DNA of 64,000 nt from Paracoccus litorisediminis (GTDB lineage: Bacteria > Pseudomonadota > Alphaproteobacteria > Rhodobacterales > Rhodobacteraceae): NCBI RefSeq assembly GCF_009711205.1, contig NZ_WMIG01000005.1:124001-188000 (forward strand), written 5' to 3'. The translations under genes and the position numbers were made by a program. Positions 22,490-33,444 of the stretch are shown here, in pieces. Each line of letters opens with the position of its first letter. Position 1 is the stretch's first letter. The notes beneath the pieces were generated by a model that saw only the letters and a list, made by a program, of their open reading frames with translations, was not told the DNA's origin and did no database searches.

Positions 22490-24082
22490 TCAGACGGCAG
22501 GTTCGGAAACCAGCTCGCCCGCCAGTGCACGCTCAATCAGCGCGCGGGTTTCGTTGACGCCGTAAAGGGCGATGAAGCCGCCGAAACGCGGGCCTTGATC
22601 GGCTCCCAGCAGCACCTGATACAGCGCCTGGAACCAGTCCTTCATCGGCTCGAAACCATGCTCGCGGCCAATGGCAAAGACCATGGTCTGCAGTGCCTCG
22701 GCATCGGCCGGCTGATCCCACGCCGTCAGACGCCCGGCCAGATCCTCAAGCGCACGACGCTCGATATCGGTCGGCGCGCGGAAGGTCCGGGTCGGTGCGA
22801 CGAAATCGGTGAAGTAGCGCACGGCGAATTCGGCGGCCTGATCCAGCGTCGGGTTGGTCTCGGGGCTGGCTTCCGGCGCATAGCGCTTGATAAAGCCCCA
22901 CAGCCCGCCCTTGTCCTTGGCCCCCGCAACCGAGGCAAGGTTCAGCAGCATCTGGAACGGCACCACCATATCGGATGCCGGAACATCGCCGCCATGGATG
23001 TGCCAGACCGGGTTCGCGAATTGCTGATCCGGGGTCTGGTCGTGATAGGCGCGCAGCTGCTGGTGATATTCGTCGACCGCCTTCGGGATCACGTCGAAAT
23101 GCATCCGCTTGGCCGTTTTCGGCTTTTGATACATGAAATAGGACAGGCTCTCGGTCGCGGCATAGGTCAGCCATTCGTCGATCGACAGGCCGTTGCCCTT
23201 GGATTTCGAGATCTTCTGCCCGTCCTGATCCAGGAACAGCTCATAGGTGAAATGCTCGGGCTTCTTGCCACCCAGGATCTCGCAGATGCGGTCATAGATC
23301 GGCGTGTTGGTCGAGTGATCCTTGCCATACATCTCGAAGTCGACGTCCAGCGCGGCCCAGCGAGCGCCGAAATCGGGCTTCCATTGCAACTTCACCTGAC
23401 CACCGGTGACCGGCAGGGTCAGCTCCTGCCCGTCCTCGTCGTCAAAGGTGATCGTGCCGTTTTTCGCATCGACATGCTTCAGCGGAACATACAGGACCTT
23501 GCCGGTCTTGGGGCTGATCGGCAGGAAGCAGGAATAGGTCTGCTGACGCTCTTCGCGCAAGCTGGCAAGCATCACGTCCATGATGGCGTCATAGCGCTCT
23601 GCGGCCAGCAGCAGCGTGCTGTCGAACTGGCCGGACTTGTAGAACTCGGTCGCGCTGATGAATTCGTATTCGAACCCGAAGGTGTCGAGGAAGCGGCGAA
23701 GCATGGCGTTGTTATGATCGCCAAAGCTCGGATATTCGCCGAACGGGTCGGGAACGGTGGTCAGCGGTTCCTGCAGGTGCTCAAGCAGCATCTCGTATTG
23801 CGGGACGTTTTCGGGAACCTTGCGCATCCCGTCCATGTCGTCCGAGAAACAGAACAACCGCGTCGGAATGTCCGAGATCATCTCGAAGGCACGGCGGATC
23901 ATCGTCGTGCGCGCGACCTCGCCAAAGGTGCCGATATGGGGCAGACCCGAGGGACCGTAACCCGTTTCGAAAAGGACAAAGCCCTTTTCCGGGTCCTTCT
24001 TCTCGTAGCGTTTCAGCACGCGGCGGGCCTCCTCAAAGGGCCATGCCTTGGATTTCATCGCGGCGTCACGCAGAGTGGTCAT
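22490..24082 (-). CDS. lysS: Lysyl-tRNA synthetase, class I
   Basis: This enzyme charges tRNA-Lys. It is the class I (archaeal-type) form: a Rossmann catalytic domain with HIGT at 49-52 and the KMSKS equivalent KISKS at 290-294, and a helical C-terminal anticodon-binding part. The length of 530 residues is normal. Class I LysRS is usual in alphaproteobacteria. The ATG follows GGAG. It is divergent from a TerB-like gene. Confidence 0.96.
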   Translation of the reverse strand: MTTLRDAAMKSKAWPFEEARRVLKRYEKKDPEKGFVLFETGYGPSGLPHIGTFGEVARTTMIRRAFEMISDIPTRLFCFSDDMDGMRKVPENVPQYEMLLEHLQEPLTTVPDPFGEYPSFGDHNNAMLRRFLDTFGFEYEFISATEFYKSGQFDSTLLLAAERYDAIMDVMLASLREERQQTYSCFLPISPKTGKVLYVPLKHVDAKNGTITFDDEDGQELTLPVTGGQVKLQWKPDFGARWAALDVDFEMYGKDHSTNTPIYDRICEILGGKKPEHFTYELFLDQDGQKISKSKGNGLSIDEWLTYAATESLSYFMYQKPKTAKRMHFDVIPKAVDEYHQQLRAYHDQTPDQQFANPVWHIHGGDVPASDMVVPFQMLLNLASVAGAKDKGGLWGFIKRYAPEASPETNPTLDQAAEFAVRYFTDFVAPTRTFRAPTDIERRALEDLAGRLTAWDQPADAEALQTMVFAIGREHGFEPMKDWFQALYQVLLGADQGPRFGGFIALYGVNETRALIERALAGELVSEPAV

Positions 24083-24168
24083 TTCGGGTCTCCATTGCTG
24101 AGGGTTTCCCCGTATTGAAACCGGGCGAAATGGTCAATAATTACCCGAAAACCCTGCGGAGAAATGAC

Positions 24169-24591
24169 ATGTCCGAAACCTTGCCCTCGTTTTCGCCCTG
24201 CGACGCTCTTGTCGCGGTCATGGTGGGGGTCTCGGCCTCGGACCAGAACCTGCGGACGGCAGAACTGGTCGCGATCGAACGCGCCGTAAACCACACGCCG
24301 GTCTTTGCCAATTACGATATCGACCGCATCCGCGCCGTGTCGCAGACGGTCATGTCGCTGTTCGAGGAAGAGGACGGGCTTGACGCGCTGTTCGGTCTTG
24401 TCCGGGCCTCGCTGCCCGAAAAGATGTTCGACACCGCCTATCTGCTGGCTTGCGACGTTGCGGCATCCGATGGCCGTCTGGGCGAAGTCGAGGCCGAGAT
24501 GCTGGCCGAGATCCGCCATCAACTGGACATCTCGCGCCTGCACGCGGCGGCGATCGAGCTGGCAACCAGCGCTCGCCACCGCGTCCTGTAA
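24169..24591 (+). CDS. TerB-like tellurite-resistance family protein
   Basis: A 140-residue, all-helical acidic protein of the TerB/DjlA-N type. Recognisable parts are ALVAVMVGVSASDQNLRTAE and TAYLLACDVAASDGRLGEVE. These two similar segments each carry the family's Asp-rich turn (SASD, AASDGRLGEVE). TerB-like domains bind metal and are linked to stress responses; most single-domain copies have no known role. The ATG at 24,169 follows CGGAGAAAT. The frame is open further upstream, but only into the lysS promoter region. Confidence 0.8.
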   Translation: MSETLPSFSPCDALVAVMVGVSASDQNLRTAELVAIERAVNHTPVFANYDIDRIRAVSQTVMSLFEEEDGLDALFGLVRASLPEKMFDTAYLLACDVAASDGRLGEVEAEMLAEIRHQLDISRLHAAAIELATSARHRVL

Positions 24592-24594
24592 GCC

Positions 24595-26052
24595 TTAACG
24601 GATCACCGTTTCCGAGGTCACGGCCGGCGCGGCAATCTGCGCCGGCAGCACACCGATCCAGCCCTCGATCAGCCCCTGCTGCAGCACCTTGGAACGTCGC
24701 GTCCATGTGCTGACCCCGTCGGGCAACTCCTGCCCTTCGGTCGCGGCACGGCGCGCCTCGTCGCCGGTCAGAATGGCGAAGACCACCTCGCGTCCGTCCG
24801 AGGTCCGCGCAAATCCGGCAAGGTTCGAGACGAAGTTCAGCGTCCCGGTCTTGGCCAGAACCTCGATCGGGCTTTCCTTGGACTTGCCCTTCTCGTCGCG
24901 CAGCGGGATGTGCTTCAGCACGTCATCCAGACCGCGCTTCGATCCTTCCTGTGCAACCAGCCGCGCGAGGGTCATCGCGCTGACCCGGTTCTGGGCCGAC
25001 AGCCCGGAATGGTCATGGAAGGTGAATTGCTGGTCCGGCAGCAGACCGCGCAGCCAATCCCCCATCGCCGCCGCCGATGCCGTGGGTGAGGCTGCGCCGC
25101 TGGCCGCAATCCCGATCACCTCGGCAGTGACGTTGGTCGAATATTTCAGCATGCCCTTGACGATACCCGACAGCGGCTCGCTCTCCCGCCGGGCAATCTC
25201 GGCACCAGTCGGGGCCAGAGTAGCAACCTCGGGCGTGGGCAGAACCAGCCCCTTGGCACGACACAGGGTCTGGAACACGTCACCGGCATAAAGCTCGGGG
25301 CGGCGCACCGGCAACCAGCGCGAGCCCGACTTGCCCATCGCGCCACGCGCAATGGTCCAGGCTTCGGTCTTGCCGCTTCCGTCATAGGTAAAGATCGGCT
25401 TGGCACGATCCGCTGCACCGACGCTGATCGTATAGGCCCGTGGCGACTGGCTGCGTCCCCGCGCCTCCAGCGACATCTGCCCCTGCCGCCAATTCAGATG
25501 AACCCGGTTGAAGTTGAGGATCATCCCGGAAAGACTTGGATTGTAAGGAAGATATTCGTCTTGTTCAGACGAAATCCTTTCAAGCTGCGGCAGCGCCCCG
25601 CCCCAGACCACAAAGCGCTTCGGCGCGGCACCCTGCCAGGCCTTTGCCGCCGTTACGGCCAGCTTTGCCAATCCGTCCGTGTCCAGCAGCGGATCGCCTC
25701 CACCGGCAAGGATCAGCGTGTCGCCATCCTGCCAGACGCGGGTGACAAAGCGATGATCCGGGCCCAGCTTTTCCAGCGCATATAGCGCGGTGACAATCTT
25801 GAGCGTGCTGGCCGGGGCCATCACCTGATCGGCATGGCGCGAACTCAGCACCTTGCCGGACGCATCGGTCACGACAAAGGATACCTCGCCGCCCAGCTTC
25901 GCCTTGGCGATCAGCGGTTCGGGGTCAAAGAAGGGACCGGGCGCGCCAGATACAGCGGGCATCGCCCCTTCGGCACGCAGGAGGGTTGGCAGCAGACCAG
26001 GCAGCATCGCCACCCCAAATCCCGCCAGAAGCTGTCGACGTGAAAGGCTCAT
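24595..26052 (-). CDS. dacB: D-alanyl-D-alanine carboxypeptidase/endopeptidase (PBP4, peptidase S13)
   Basis: DacB trims or cleaves peptidoglycan cross-links in the periplasm. The 485-residue protein begins with [10 protein letters not shown], a twin-arginine-like signal ending near LLRAEG. The penicillin-binding motifs are STLK (82-85), STN in YSTNVTAEV and KTG in [15 protein letters not shown]. The insertion between SxxK and SxN is of the S13 type. It overlaps nadD by ATGA. The start was fixed at the Tat-like motif. Confidence 0.92.
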   Translation of the reverse strand: MSLSRRQLLAGFGVAMLPGLLPTLLRAEGAMPAVSGAPGPFFDPEPLIAKAKLGGEVSFVVTDASGKVLSSRHADQVMAPASTLKIVTALYALEKLGPDHRFVTRVWQDGDTLILAGGGDPLLDTDGLAKLAVTAAKAWQGAAPKRFVVWGGALPQLERISSEQDEYLPYNPSLSGMILNFNRVHLNWRQGQMSLEARGRSQSPRAYTISVGAADRAKPIFTYDGSGKTEAWTIARGAMGKSGSRWLPVRRPELYAGDVFQTLCRAKGLVLPTPEVATLAPTGAEIARRESEPLSGIVKGMLKYSTNVTAEVIGIAASGAASPTASAAAMGDWLRGLLPDQQFTFHDHSGLSAQNRVSAMTLARLVAQEGSKRGLDDVLKHIPLRDEKGKSKESPIEVLAKTGTLNFVSNLAGFARTSDGREVVFAILTGDEARRAATEGQELPDGVSTWTRRSKVLQQGLIEGWIGVLPAQIAAPAVTSETVIR

Positions 26053-26654
26053 GTTCTGGCTCCGGCCTTGCGCGCGCGGATCGCGGTAGAAGACATATTG
26101 CTCATGGGCACGTTTATTAGGGCCCAAGCGGGCGGGGCACAATCCGCAAGCCGGAATTCCTGCCCCTCGGGTAGACGATACCGCCATAATCCGCGCGCGG
26201 CACGGGAAAATCTGGCGGGCATCCGCCACCCGGGACGGGCGATGACACCGATGGGGACGCTCGCGGCGATCTGCGACCAACGGTCCCAGCGATCGAATTG
26301 AACCATGTTATCCGCCCCCATCAACCAGACAAAACGAACGAATGGATAAAGCGACTGGACGCCCGCGATGGTGTCGGCGGTCATCCGCGTGCCCAGCCGG
26401 GCCTCGATCGCAGTGATCTCGACACGAGGATTGCGCATGACATCCGCCGCGATGCGCAGACGTTCCTCCAGCGGTGCCGGCCCTCGGGGTTTCAGCGGAT
26501 TGCCGGGACTGACGAGCCACCAGACCCGATCAAGGCGAAACCGCCGCATCGCCTGTTCGGTGATATGGACATGCCCCTCATGCGCGGGATCGAACGAGCC
26601 GCCGAGCAGCCCGATACGCATTCCCGGCAGCGCAAGCGGCAGCCCGGCCCGCAT
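26049..26654 (-). CDS. nadD: Nicotinate-nucleotide adenylyltransferase NadD
   Basis: NadD makes deamido-NAD from nicotinate mononucleotide and ATP. Motifs are [16 protein letters not shown] (nucleotidyltransferase signature), [12 protein letters not shown] and the C-terminal [11 protein letters not shown] (ISSTxIR-type). The protein is 201 residues. A shorter start 11 codons inside, directly before the signature, is possible. It lies between fhs (3-base gap) and dacB (ATGA overlap) on the same strand, so the three are likely cotranscribed. Confidence 0.93.
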   Translation of the reverse strand: MRAGLPLALPGMRIGLLGGSFDPAHEGHVHITEQAMRRFRLDRVWWLVSPGNPLKPRGPAPLEERLRIAADVMRNPRVEITAIEARLGTRMTADTIAGVQSLYPFVRFVWLMGADNMVQFDRWDRWSQIAASVPIGVIARPGWRMPARFSRAARGLWRYRLPEGQEFRLADCAPPAWALINVPMSNMSSTAIRARKAGART

Positions 26655-26657
26655 CGG

Positions 26658-28328
26658 CTAGAACAGCCCCTCGATCCGGCCTTGTTCATCCAGCCCAATC
26701 CGCAAGGCCGCAGGTTCGCGCGGAAGTCCGGGCATGGTCATGATCTCGCCGCAAATGGCGACGACGAACCCTGCCCCGGCCGACAGGCGCACCTCGCGCA
26801 GCGGGATGGTGAAGCCCGTCGGTGCACCCCGCAGATGCGGATCGGCCGAGAAGGAATACTGCGTCTTGGCCATGCAGACCGGCATATGCCCATGCCCGGC
26901 CGCCTGCCATTCGGCCAGCTTGTCATGGACGGCGGGCGAGGCCTCGACATGGTCGGCGCGGTAGATGCGCTTGCAGATCGTCTCGATTTTTTCCCACAGG
27001 GTCATGTCATCGGGATAAAGCGGGGCAAAGCTGTGCTGGCCCGCTTCGGCATGATGGGCGACAGCGCGGGCCAGATCCTCGGCCCCGGCCCCACCTTCGG
27101 CCCAGTGACGGCACAGGATCGCCTGCGTGTCGTGCTGCGCGCAATAGGTGCGGACGGCCTCGATCTCGGCCTCGGTATCCGAGGTGAAATGGTTGATCGC
27201 CACGACCACCGGCAGGCCATACTGTCGCAGGTTCTGGATATGGCGGCCCAGATTGGCGCAGCCGTCGCGTAAGGCGGCGACGTTTTCTGCCCCCAGATCG
27301 GCACGGGCGACGCCGCCGTTCATCTTCAGCGCACGCACCGTCGCCACCAGCACGACAGCATCCGGAACCAGCCCCGACAGACGGCACTTGATATCCAGAA
27401 ACTTCTGCGCGCCCAGATCGGCGCCAAAGCCAGCCTCGGTCACGACATAGTCCGACAGCGCCAGCGCGGTGCGCGTCGCCATGACCGAGTTGCAGCCATG
27501 CGCGATATTGGCAAACGGCCCGCCATGGACCAGCGCCGGATTATGTTCCAACGTCTGGACAAGGTTCGGCTGCAAGGCATCGCGCAGCAGCACGGTCATC
27601 GCGCCATCAGCACCCACGTCCTTGGCGGTCACCGGGGTCTTGTCAAAGGTCTGGCCGATGACGATCCGACCCAGCCGCTCCTGCAGGTCATGCAGATCCG
27701 AGGCAAGGCACAGGATCGCCATGACCTCCGAGGCCACGGTGATGTCAAAGCCGCTTTCGCGCGAATGACCGTTCGCCGGGCCGCCAAGGCCGATCACCGT
27801 CTCACGCAGGGCGCGGTCGTTCATGTCCAGCACCCGCCGCCAGGTCACCCGGCGCGGGTCGATGCGCAGCGCATTGCCCCAATGGATGTGGTTGTCGATC
27901 ATCGCGGCCAGCAGGTTATGGGCGCTGGTGATGGCGTGGAAATCCCCTGTGAAATGCAGGTTCATTTCCTCCATCGGGACGATCTGGGCCATGCCGCCAC
28001 CAGCAGCGCCGCCCTTCATGCCGAAATTCGGGCCAAGGCTGGCCTCGCGGATGCAGATCGTCGCGCGCCGCCCGATCCGGTTCAACGCATCGCCCAGACC
28101 GACCGTGGTCGTGGTCTTGCCCTCGCCCGCGGGGGTCGGGTTGATCGCTGTGACCAGCACCAGCCGCCCCTGTTTGCGGTTCTTCAGCCCGGCGATGAAT
28201 TCATGCGTGATCTTGGCCTTGTCATGGCCATAGGGCAGGAAATCCCGCGGCCCCATGCCCAGCTTGGCAGCAATCTCGGCAATCGGGCGCTTCTTGGCCT
28301 CGCGGGCGATCTCGATGTCGGATTTCAT
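26658..28328 (-). CDS. fhs: Formate--tetrahydrofolate ligase
   Basis: Fhs makes 10-formyl-tetrahydrofolate from formate, ATP and tetrahydrofolate for one-carbon metabolism. The 556-residue length is normal. The P-loop [18 protein letters not shown] lies near residue 68, followed by [19 protein letters not shown] and the glycine-rich VGLGGPANG region. The start [16 protein letters not shown] is conserved. opgC lies 15 bases upstream on the same strand, so read-through from the glucan operon is possible. Confidence 0.97.
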   Translation of the reverse strand: MKSDIEIAREAKKRPIAEIAAKLGMGPRDFLPYGHDKAKITHEFIAGLKNRKQGRLVLVTAINPTPAGEGKTTTTVGLGDALNRIGRRATICIREASLGPNFGMKGGAAGGGMAQIVPMEEMNLHFTGDFHAITSAHNLLAAMIDNHIHWGNALRIDPRRVTWRRVLDMNDRALRETVIGLGGPANGHSRESGFDITVASEVMAILCLASDLHDLQERLGRIVIGQTFDKTPVTAKDVGADGAMTVLLRDALQPNLVQTLEHNPALVHGGPFANIAHGCNSVMATRTALALSDYVVTEAGFGADLGAQKFLDIKCRLSGLVPDAVVLVATVRALKMNGGVARADLGAENVAALRDGCANLGRHIQNLRQYGLPVVVAINHFTSDTEAEIEAVRTYCAQHDTQAILCRHWAEGGAGAEDLARAVAHHAEAGQHSFAPLYPDDMTLWEKIETICKRIYRADHVEASPAVHDKLAEWQAAGHGHMPVCMAKTQYSFSADPHLRGAPTGFTIPLREVRLSAGAGFVVAICGEIMTMPGLPREPAALRIGLDEQGRIEGLF

Positions 28329-28343
28329 GGGGTTCCTTGTCCT

Positions 28344-29474
28344 TCAACGGGGCAGTCTGGCGCGAATTTGCCCGATCCATTCATCGCGGCGCAACCACAG
28401 CGCCGCCGAGATCCACAGCGCCATGATCACCCAGACATCGATGGCCAGCCGCAGCAGCCATCCGCTGAAGCCCGCAGGCGCGGTCATGTCCAGCGCATCG
28501 CCCCACATGGACAGCAACACGCAGGTGACAAAGGACCACAGGCCGCCGCGCCCGATCTCGGCCAGATCGCGGCCCAATGCGGTCCGGGCCATCCAGTTGA
28601 ATGCCGGAGCCAGCGGGACGGCGACCAGCCACGTCGCGGCCAGGATCGAGACCAAGCGCAGCCCATCCAGCGACCATTTGTCGATCGAGCCATAGACCTG
28701 CTTGAGCATGTCCGCGACCGCCTGCGCAGGCTCACCGATCCGCCAGCAGATGATGATCGCCAAGCCGAACAGCATGATCGCGGCGCTGATCCCGTTCAGC
28801 ACGCCGGTCCTGGGACGCAGCACCGGCATGATCTTGTCGCGGAAGGCACCTATGGCCACGCCGGTAAAGAACAGCAACTGCCAGCCGAAGGGGTTGAACA
28901 GCAGCCCCTGCCCTTCGCGCTGGTTCGGGATCATCGTGTTCAGCGGCCCGGACAGCCACCAGACCGCGACCGATACCGCCATCGCGGTGAACGGCATCCT
29001 CAGCAGGAAGGGCACGGTCACCGGCGCCGTCGCGATCAGCAGCACGTAAAGCGCCAGCACGTCCAGCAGGTTCGGCTGCATCCACATCAGGGCAACGGTG
29101 GCGATATAGCCAAAGGGGTTTTCGACGATCCAGCGCGAATACTGGAACCAGACCGCCGTGTGGTTCATCTTCAGTTCGAAAAGCAGGTGCGAGAACAGCG
29201 CCAGCAGCACCGCCCCGATCACCAGCGCCTGCCAGACCTTGAAGGCACGCTTGAGGAACCGCCACTGTGCCGCGCGGCGGCCTTGGCGTTCCTCGACCTT
29301 GACCCAGACCATGCCGACCAGAAAACCCGACAGCAGCACGAACAGCTCGGCCGCGTCAAAGACCGTGAAATTCGCCAGCGTCAGGTTGCGCATGACGCCC
29401 AGAGGCATGTGATCCAGCATGATGCAGACCAGCGCGTAACCGCGCAGCATGTCCAGCGACTCGATACGTTTCAT
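28344..29474 (-). CDS. opgC: OpgC-family membrane acyltransferase for osmoregulated periplasmic glucans
   Basis: OpgC adds succinyl groups to periplasmic glucans. The 376-residue protein has about ten hydrophobic segments and the family N-terminus ESLDMLRGYALVCIMLDHMP, containing the conserved LDxLRGxAL and H. FVLLSGFLVGMVW follows. Its start overlaps the opgH stop (ATGA), which fixes it to the glucan operon. Distinct from cytoplasmic acetyltransferases, it lies wholly in the inner membrane. Confidence 0.9.
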   Translation of the reverse strand: MKRIESLDMLRGYALVCIMLDHMPLGVMRNLTLANFTVFDAAELFVLLSGFLVGMVWVKVEERQGRRAAQWRFLKRAFKVWQALVIGAVLLALFSHLLFELKMNHTAVWFQYSRWIVENPFGYIATVALMWMQPNLLDVLALYVLLIATAPVTVPFLLRMPFTAMAVSVAVWWLSGPLNTMIPNQREGQGLLFNPFGWQLLFFTGVAIGAFRDKIMPVLRPRTGVLNGISAAIMLFGLAIIICWRIGEPAQAVADMLKQVYGSIDKWSLDGLRLVSILAATWLVAVPLAPAFNWMARTALGRDLAEIGRGGLWSFVTCVLLSMWGDALDMTAPAGFSGWLLRLAIDVWVIMALWISAALWLRRDEWIGQIRARLPR

Positions 29475-31642
29475 TTCGGCAACTTCGCAAACACATCCAC
29501 CAGCATGCGGTTTTCCAGCATGGCCAGCTTTTCGGATTCGGTCAGGAAGGACAGCGCCTCGGCCTGCGTCGCGGCATGGGCCAGCTTCGCCTCGGCCGAG
29601 ATCGCATCCAGCCGCGCCGCCGCCGGCCCGACCGGCGCACCGGCCCGCAGCAGCGAGGCCACGCGCGCCTGCATCGCCGGATCGCGCCCCATCGCCGCCA
29701 GCCCGTCACGCGGCAGGCTGCCCGCGATACGGTAGTCCAGCGCATTGGCGGCGGTCAGGATTTCAGGTGCGTCGCGTTCCTCGGGGGTGACAAGCAGACC
29801 ATGCAACCGGGCCCAGCGGCCAAAGACCGGGCTGGCCGACCAGCGCGAGGTCACGGGTGACAAGATCAGCCCGGCAAGGATCGGCGACAGCCAGACCAGT
29901 TGCCCCGGCGAGAACACCGCCAGCACCAGAAGCGTACCCAGACCCAGCGTGACATGCAGTTTGTGACGGCGCAGGACCACCTTCCATGGCGGCATCTGAC
30001 CGGCGCGGACCTGCGCCTCCCAGCCGGAATCGCGGCCTCGCAGGATCTCATAGATCTGGCGGGTTTGGATCAGCATCTGCACCGGTGCGATCAGCGCGGA
30101 CAGCGTGATCTCAAACAGGGCCGAGGCCATCAGCCGCCCCTTGCCGCCCGAATTCTTGGCCAGCGGACGCAGCCACGCGCGGAAGATGCCGATGAACTTG
30201 GGCACCAGCAGGAAGGACATCGCCGCCACGAACAGCCACAGCATCCGGACCGGATCGAAGGTCGGCCATTCCGGGAACAGCTGATAGGTCTGCGGGAAAT
30301 AGTCGGGCCGCGACAGCAGCACATTCGCCGACAGCGCAAGGCCCACAAGGATCATCGCCAGCCAGATCGGCGACATCAGGAAGCCCAGCATCCCGATCAC
30401 GAAATGCGCCCGGCTGATCCACGCAAACCCGCGCGAGAACAGCAGCCGCGAATGCTGCAGGTTGCCCTGCGCCCAGCGACGCTCACGCACCGCCATGTCC
30501 AGCAGCGTCGGCGGGCTACCCTCGAAGCTTTCGCGCAGGTCGTGATCCAGCCGCACCTTCCAGCCGGCGCGGCGCAGAAGTGCCGCCTCGACGAAGTCAT
30601 GGCTGAGGATGGTGCCGCCAAAGGGCGGCTTGCCCGGCAGTTCCGGCAGACCGCAGCACTGGGCAAAGGCCTTGACCCGGATAATGGCGTTATGGCCCCA
30701 GAAATTGCCGCTGTCGCCCGACCATGCGGCAACGCCGCGCGCGATGGCGGGACCATAGATGCGGCCCGCGAATTGCGTCAGACGTGCGAAAATGGTCTGG
30801 CCACCGACCAGCATCGGCATGGTCTGGATCAGCCCGACTGCCGGGTCGGCATTCATCCGCGCCGACAGGGCCCTGATGGTGCTGGCCCCCATGACGCTGT
30901 CGGCATCCAGCACGACCATCTGATCGTAACGGCCACCCCAGCGCATGACGAATTCGGCCACGTTGCCGGCCTTGCGGCCCTTGTTGCTGCGCCGCCGCCG
31001 GTACCAGATCGGTACCGGAGAAATGTCTCGCAACCGGCTGATTGCAATCATTTCTTCAAAAACAGATCCAGGCTGACGGCTGTCGGACAGAACGAAAATC
31101 TCGGTCCGGTCGGCCATGCCCACGCGATACAGATCACGCGCCAGCGCGGCCAGCAGCCCCGCCGTGGCCGCCGCATCCTCGTGATAGACGGGCATGATGA
31201 CCGCGACCTTGGCGTCATTCTGGGTCGTCGGCGTCGTCAGGCGCGGTGCCAGAAAGCCCGCGATCATCGAGGTGAAGGAAAATCCCACCCAGGTGAAGGT
31301 GATCGCGAACAGGACCAGCAGCACCAATTGCAGGTAGGTGACGTTGTCACCAAAGACCTGCATCATCTGCTGCAGCCCGTACCATGCGATCGCCGCCGCC
31401 CCGCCAAAGGCGATCAGCCGCGCCGCGATGGTGCGCAGGCTGGGCCAGCCGCTATCCGGCCCGTGCGGCGGACGCGCGCGGAAGTCCTGTTCGGGCATTG
31501 CCAAGGGCGCCTCGGCCGGAGTCGCCGGACCGCCGGTCAATTCGATATCCAGCGCCGCCCACTCGCCCTCTTCGGACAGCGGAAGGTCGACCTCGCCGTC
31601 GGCGGAAGCGTGCGGCAGGTCAGTCGGATCGGTCTTGGTCAC
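29471..31642 (-). CDS. opgH: Glucans biosynthesis glucosyltransferase H
   Basis: OpgH (MdoH) is the inner-membrane GT2 glucosyltransferase that builds the beta-glucan backbone from UDP-glucose. The 723-residue protein has hydrophobic segments near 65-135 and in the last third. The central GT2 domain carries VIMPVYHEDAAAT, VVLDADSVMG (DxD-type) and RERRWAQGNLQH (QxxRW-type). Translation starts at GTG four bases after the opgG stop, and the gene overlaps opgC by four. Confidence 0.94.
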   Translation of the reverse strand: MTKTDPTDLPHASADGEVDLPLSEEGEWAALDIELTGGPATPAEAPLAMPEQDFRARPPHGPDSGWPSLRTIAARLIAFGGAAAIAWYGLQQMMQVFGDNVTYLQLVLLVLFAITFTWVGFSFTSMIAGFLAPRLTTPTTQNDAKVAVIMPVYHEDAAATAGLLAALARDLYRVGMADRTEIFVLSDSRQPGSVFEEMIAISRLRDISPVPIWYRRRRSNKGRKAGNVAEFVMRWGGRYDQMVVLDADSVMGASTIRALSARMNADPAVGLIQTMPMLVGGQTIFARLTQFAGRIYGPAIARGVAAWSGDSGNFWGHNAIIRVKAFAQCCGLPELPGKPPFGGTILSHDFVEAALLRRAGWKVRLDHDLRESFEGSPPTLLDMAVRERRWAQGNLQHSRLLFSRGFAWISRAHFVIGMLGFLMSPIWLAMILVGLALSANVLLSRPDYFPQTYQLFPEWPTFDPVRMLWLFVAAMSFLLVPKFIGIFRAWLRPLAKNSGGKGRLMASALFEITLSALIAPVQMLIQTRQIYEILRGRDSGWEAQVRAGQMPPWKVVLRRHKLHVTLGLGTLLVLAVFSPGQLVWLSPILAGLILSPVTSRWSASPVFGRWARLHGLLVTPEERDAPEILTAANALDYRIAGSLPRDGLAAMGRDPAMQARVASLLRAGAPVGPAAARLDAISAEAKLAHAATQAEALSFLTESEKLAMLENRMLVDVFAKLPK

Positions 31643-31646
31643 AATG

Positions 31647-33221
31647 TCACTCGCGCGTCCAGCGGGCGATCCAAGTCTCGCTCAGGGGGCCTTCCGGCCC
31701 ATTCAGAACCGCCGAGAGGTCCGCGAGTTTCCCGCCCTCGGGAATATATTCAAAGGCCAGCCGCATCCGCCCCTGTTCGGGCAGGCGCAGCAGATAGCTG
31801 TGACCGATCGACCCCGCCGATGCCTTGATCTGCGGCACCGGATCGTCCGAGCCGAACAGGTCAAGGTCATAGTCGATGACATAGCTGCGGGCCGTGGGAT
31901 TGTTCACCGACGCCCCGGACATGGTCTCGACCACGCGGGCAATCGGGGCGCTGTCCGGCGGCTCGGGCGCGAAGCTCAGCATGTAGTTGAAGTTGTAACG
32001 CTCGCCGGCCTTCAGCACGTCGCCGGGCTGCCAGTACGACACGATATTATCGTTGAACTCGTTCTGGACCGGGATCTCGACCAAGGTGACCGAGCCCTTG
32101 CCCCAGCCATCCTGCGGCGCGATCCATGCCGAGGGGCGCTTTTCATAGCGGGCTTCCGCATCCTGATAGGCGTCAAAGCTGCGCGCGCGCTGTGCCAGAC
32201 CAAAGCCCAGCGGATCCTGATCAAGGAAGGCCGAGATCTGCAGCGTGCTGTGACCCGACAGCACACGCCACAAGCGCTGCTCTCCTCCGGTCAGCATCTG
32301 CAGCCCGTCACTGTCATGTACCGCAGGGCGGTAGTCGTCGACGCGGGTGCGGTCGGTCGGGCCGAACCAATACATCGAGGTCAGCGGCGCAATGCCCGCA
32401 TTGCTCATATCCTGACGCGGGAACAAGGCGACGCGGGTGTCAAAGACCGTCTCGGCCCCCGGCGTCACGCGGAATTCGAACGCGCCCGAGACCGATTTGC
32501 TGTCCAACAGCGCGTGGATCAGCACCGAACGTTCCTGAGCGCCGGGTTTGTGAATCCAGAAGCCGCGGAACAGCGGGAATTCCTCGCCCTCGGCGCTGCC
32601 GGTGCCGATGGCCAGACCACGGGCCGAGATGCCGTAAAGCGTGCCACGCGCCACGGCACGGAAATAGCTTGCCCCCTGGAAGACGCAGAATTCGTCCATC
32701 ACGTCCGGGCGGTTCAGCGGCGCGCGCAGGCGGAAGCCCGAAAAGCCCATGTTGCCAATGGTCTCGTAATCCACGCCGTCGGGGAACAGGGTCGGATCGA
32801 ATTCGAACATATGGGGATCGAATTTCACCGGAATGACGACGCCGTCATCGACCAGACTGATGTCGACCGGCTCATGGAAGATCGCGCCCGGCGGCAGCAG
32901 GTCCAGCGCGAAATCGCGGCTGCCCGCCCAGGGGTCGCGGTCGCGGCGGAAGCGGATGCCGCGATACTGGTCATAGGTCAGGTTGGCAAAGGTGCCAGCC
33001 AGATCGGAATCGCGATAGGCATATGGCTTCGAGGCCAGTTCCTTGGCCATCGCCGCCACATCCTCGAAATCGAAGGGCTTGACCGGGGCAGCATCGATGG
33101 GCTGACCGGCGGCGGGTTCAGCGGTGGTCTCTTGCGCGAAAGCTGCGCCCAGACCCGAGGTGAGCGCGCTGACGGCCGTCAGGGCCGCTCCGGCAGATTT
33201 GACAAATACACGACGATGCAT
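31647..33221 (-). CDS. opgG: Glucans biosynthesis protein G, periplasmic
   Basis: OpgG (MdoG) is a periplasmic beta-sandwich protein needed for glucan branching or release. The 524-residue precursor has a twin-arginine signal (RRVFVK at 3-8, cleavage after GAAFA near residue 29). Family landmarks are YDQYRGIRFRRDR, GFSGFRLRAPLN, GASYFRAVARG and YGISARGLAIGTGSAEGEEFP. Tat export is a difference from the Sec-exported enterobacterial OpgG but usual for OpgD-type members. It is the first gene of opgG-opgH-opgC. Confidence 0.93.
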   Translation of the reverse strand: MHRRVFVKSAGAALTAVSALTSGLGAAFAQETTAEPAAGQPIDAAPVKPFDFEDVAAMAKELASKPYAYRDSDLAGTFANLTYDQYRGIRFRRDRDPWAGSRDFALDLLPPGAIFHEPVDISLVDDGVVIPVKFDPHMFEFDPTLFPDGVDYETIGNMGFSGFRLRAPLNRPDVMDEFCVFQGASYFRAVARGTLYGISARGLAIGTGSAEGEEFPLFRGFWIHKPGAQERSVLIHALLDSKSVSGAFEFRVTPGAETVFDTRVALFPRQDMSNAGIAPLTSMYWFGPTDRTRVDDYRPAVHDSDGLQMLTGGEQRLWRVLSGHSTLQISAFLDQDPLGFGLAQRARSFDAYQDAEARYEKRPSAWIAPQDGWGKGSVTLVEIPVQNEFNDNIVSYWQPGDVLKAGERYNFNYMLSFAPEPPDSAPIARVVETMSGASVNNPTARSYVIDYDLDLFGSDDPVPQIKASAGSIGHSYLLRLPEQGRMRLAFEYIPEGGKLADLSAVLNGPEGPLSETWIARWTRE

Positions 33222-33349
33222 CGACTGTTCCCAGTGTTCAGCCCAGAAGGGCCGGAAATTTGGTGCGATTTGGCATTGCGGCGACGATCAGGCAAGCCCT
33301 TTCCCCCCGAGCGGCGAGCCCTTGCCAATTCTTCGTCGAAAACAGGTTA

Positions 33350-33384
33350 ATAAAAAAGGGCGCAGGATCAACCCTACGCCCTTT
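33350..33384 (-). terminator. Rho-independent terminator of the charged secreted-protein gene
   Basis: Read on the minus strand, arms AAAGGGCGTAGG and CCTGCGCCCTTT (one G-T pair) are followed by a run of Ts. It lies 60 bases downstream of the gene at 33,445-34,269 and upstream of opgG, so it isolates the two. Confidence 0.85.
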
Positions 33385-33444
33385 CTTGCTGATTTTAAGC
33401 AATTGTGACCCTCAGGTCACCGCTGCGGCAATGTGACCGGCAGG

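Noticed and set aside
27498..29735. A 745-codon open frame on the plus strand
   Set aside because: It runs antisense to fhs and opgC, both of which carry clear family motifs. Its translation is rich in His, Gln and Arg, as expected from an open antisense frame in high-GC DNA.
29900..31828. A 642-codon plus-strand frame
   Set aside because: Antisense to opgH and opgG; low-complexity Arg/Gln/His composition and no motif.
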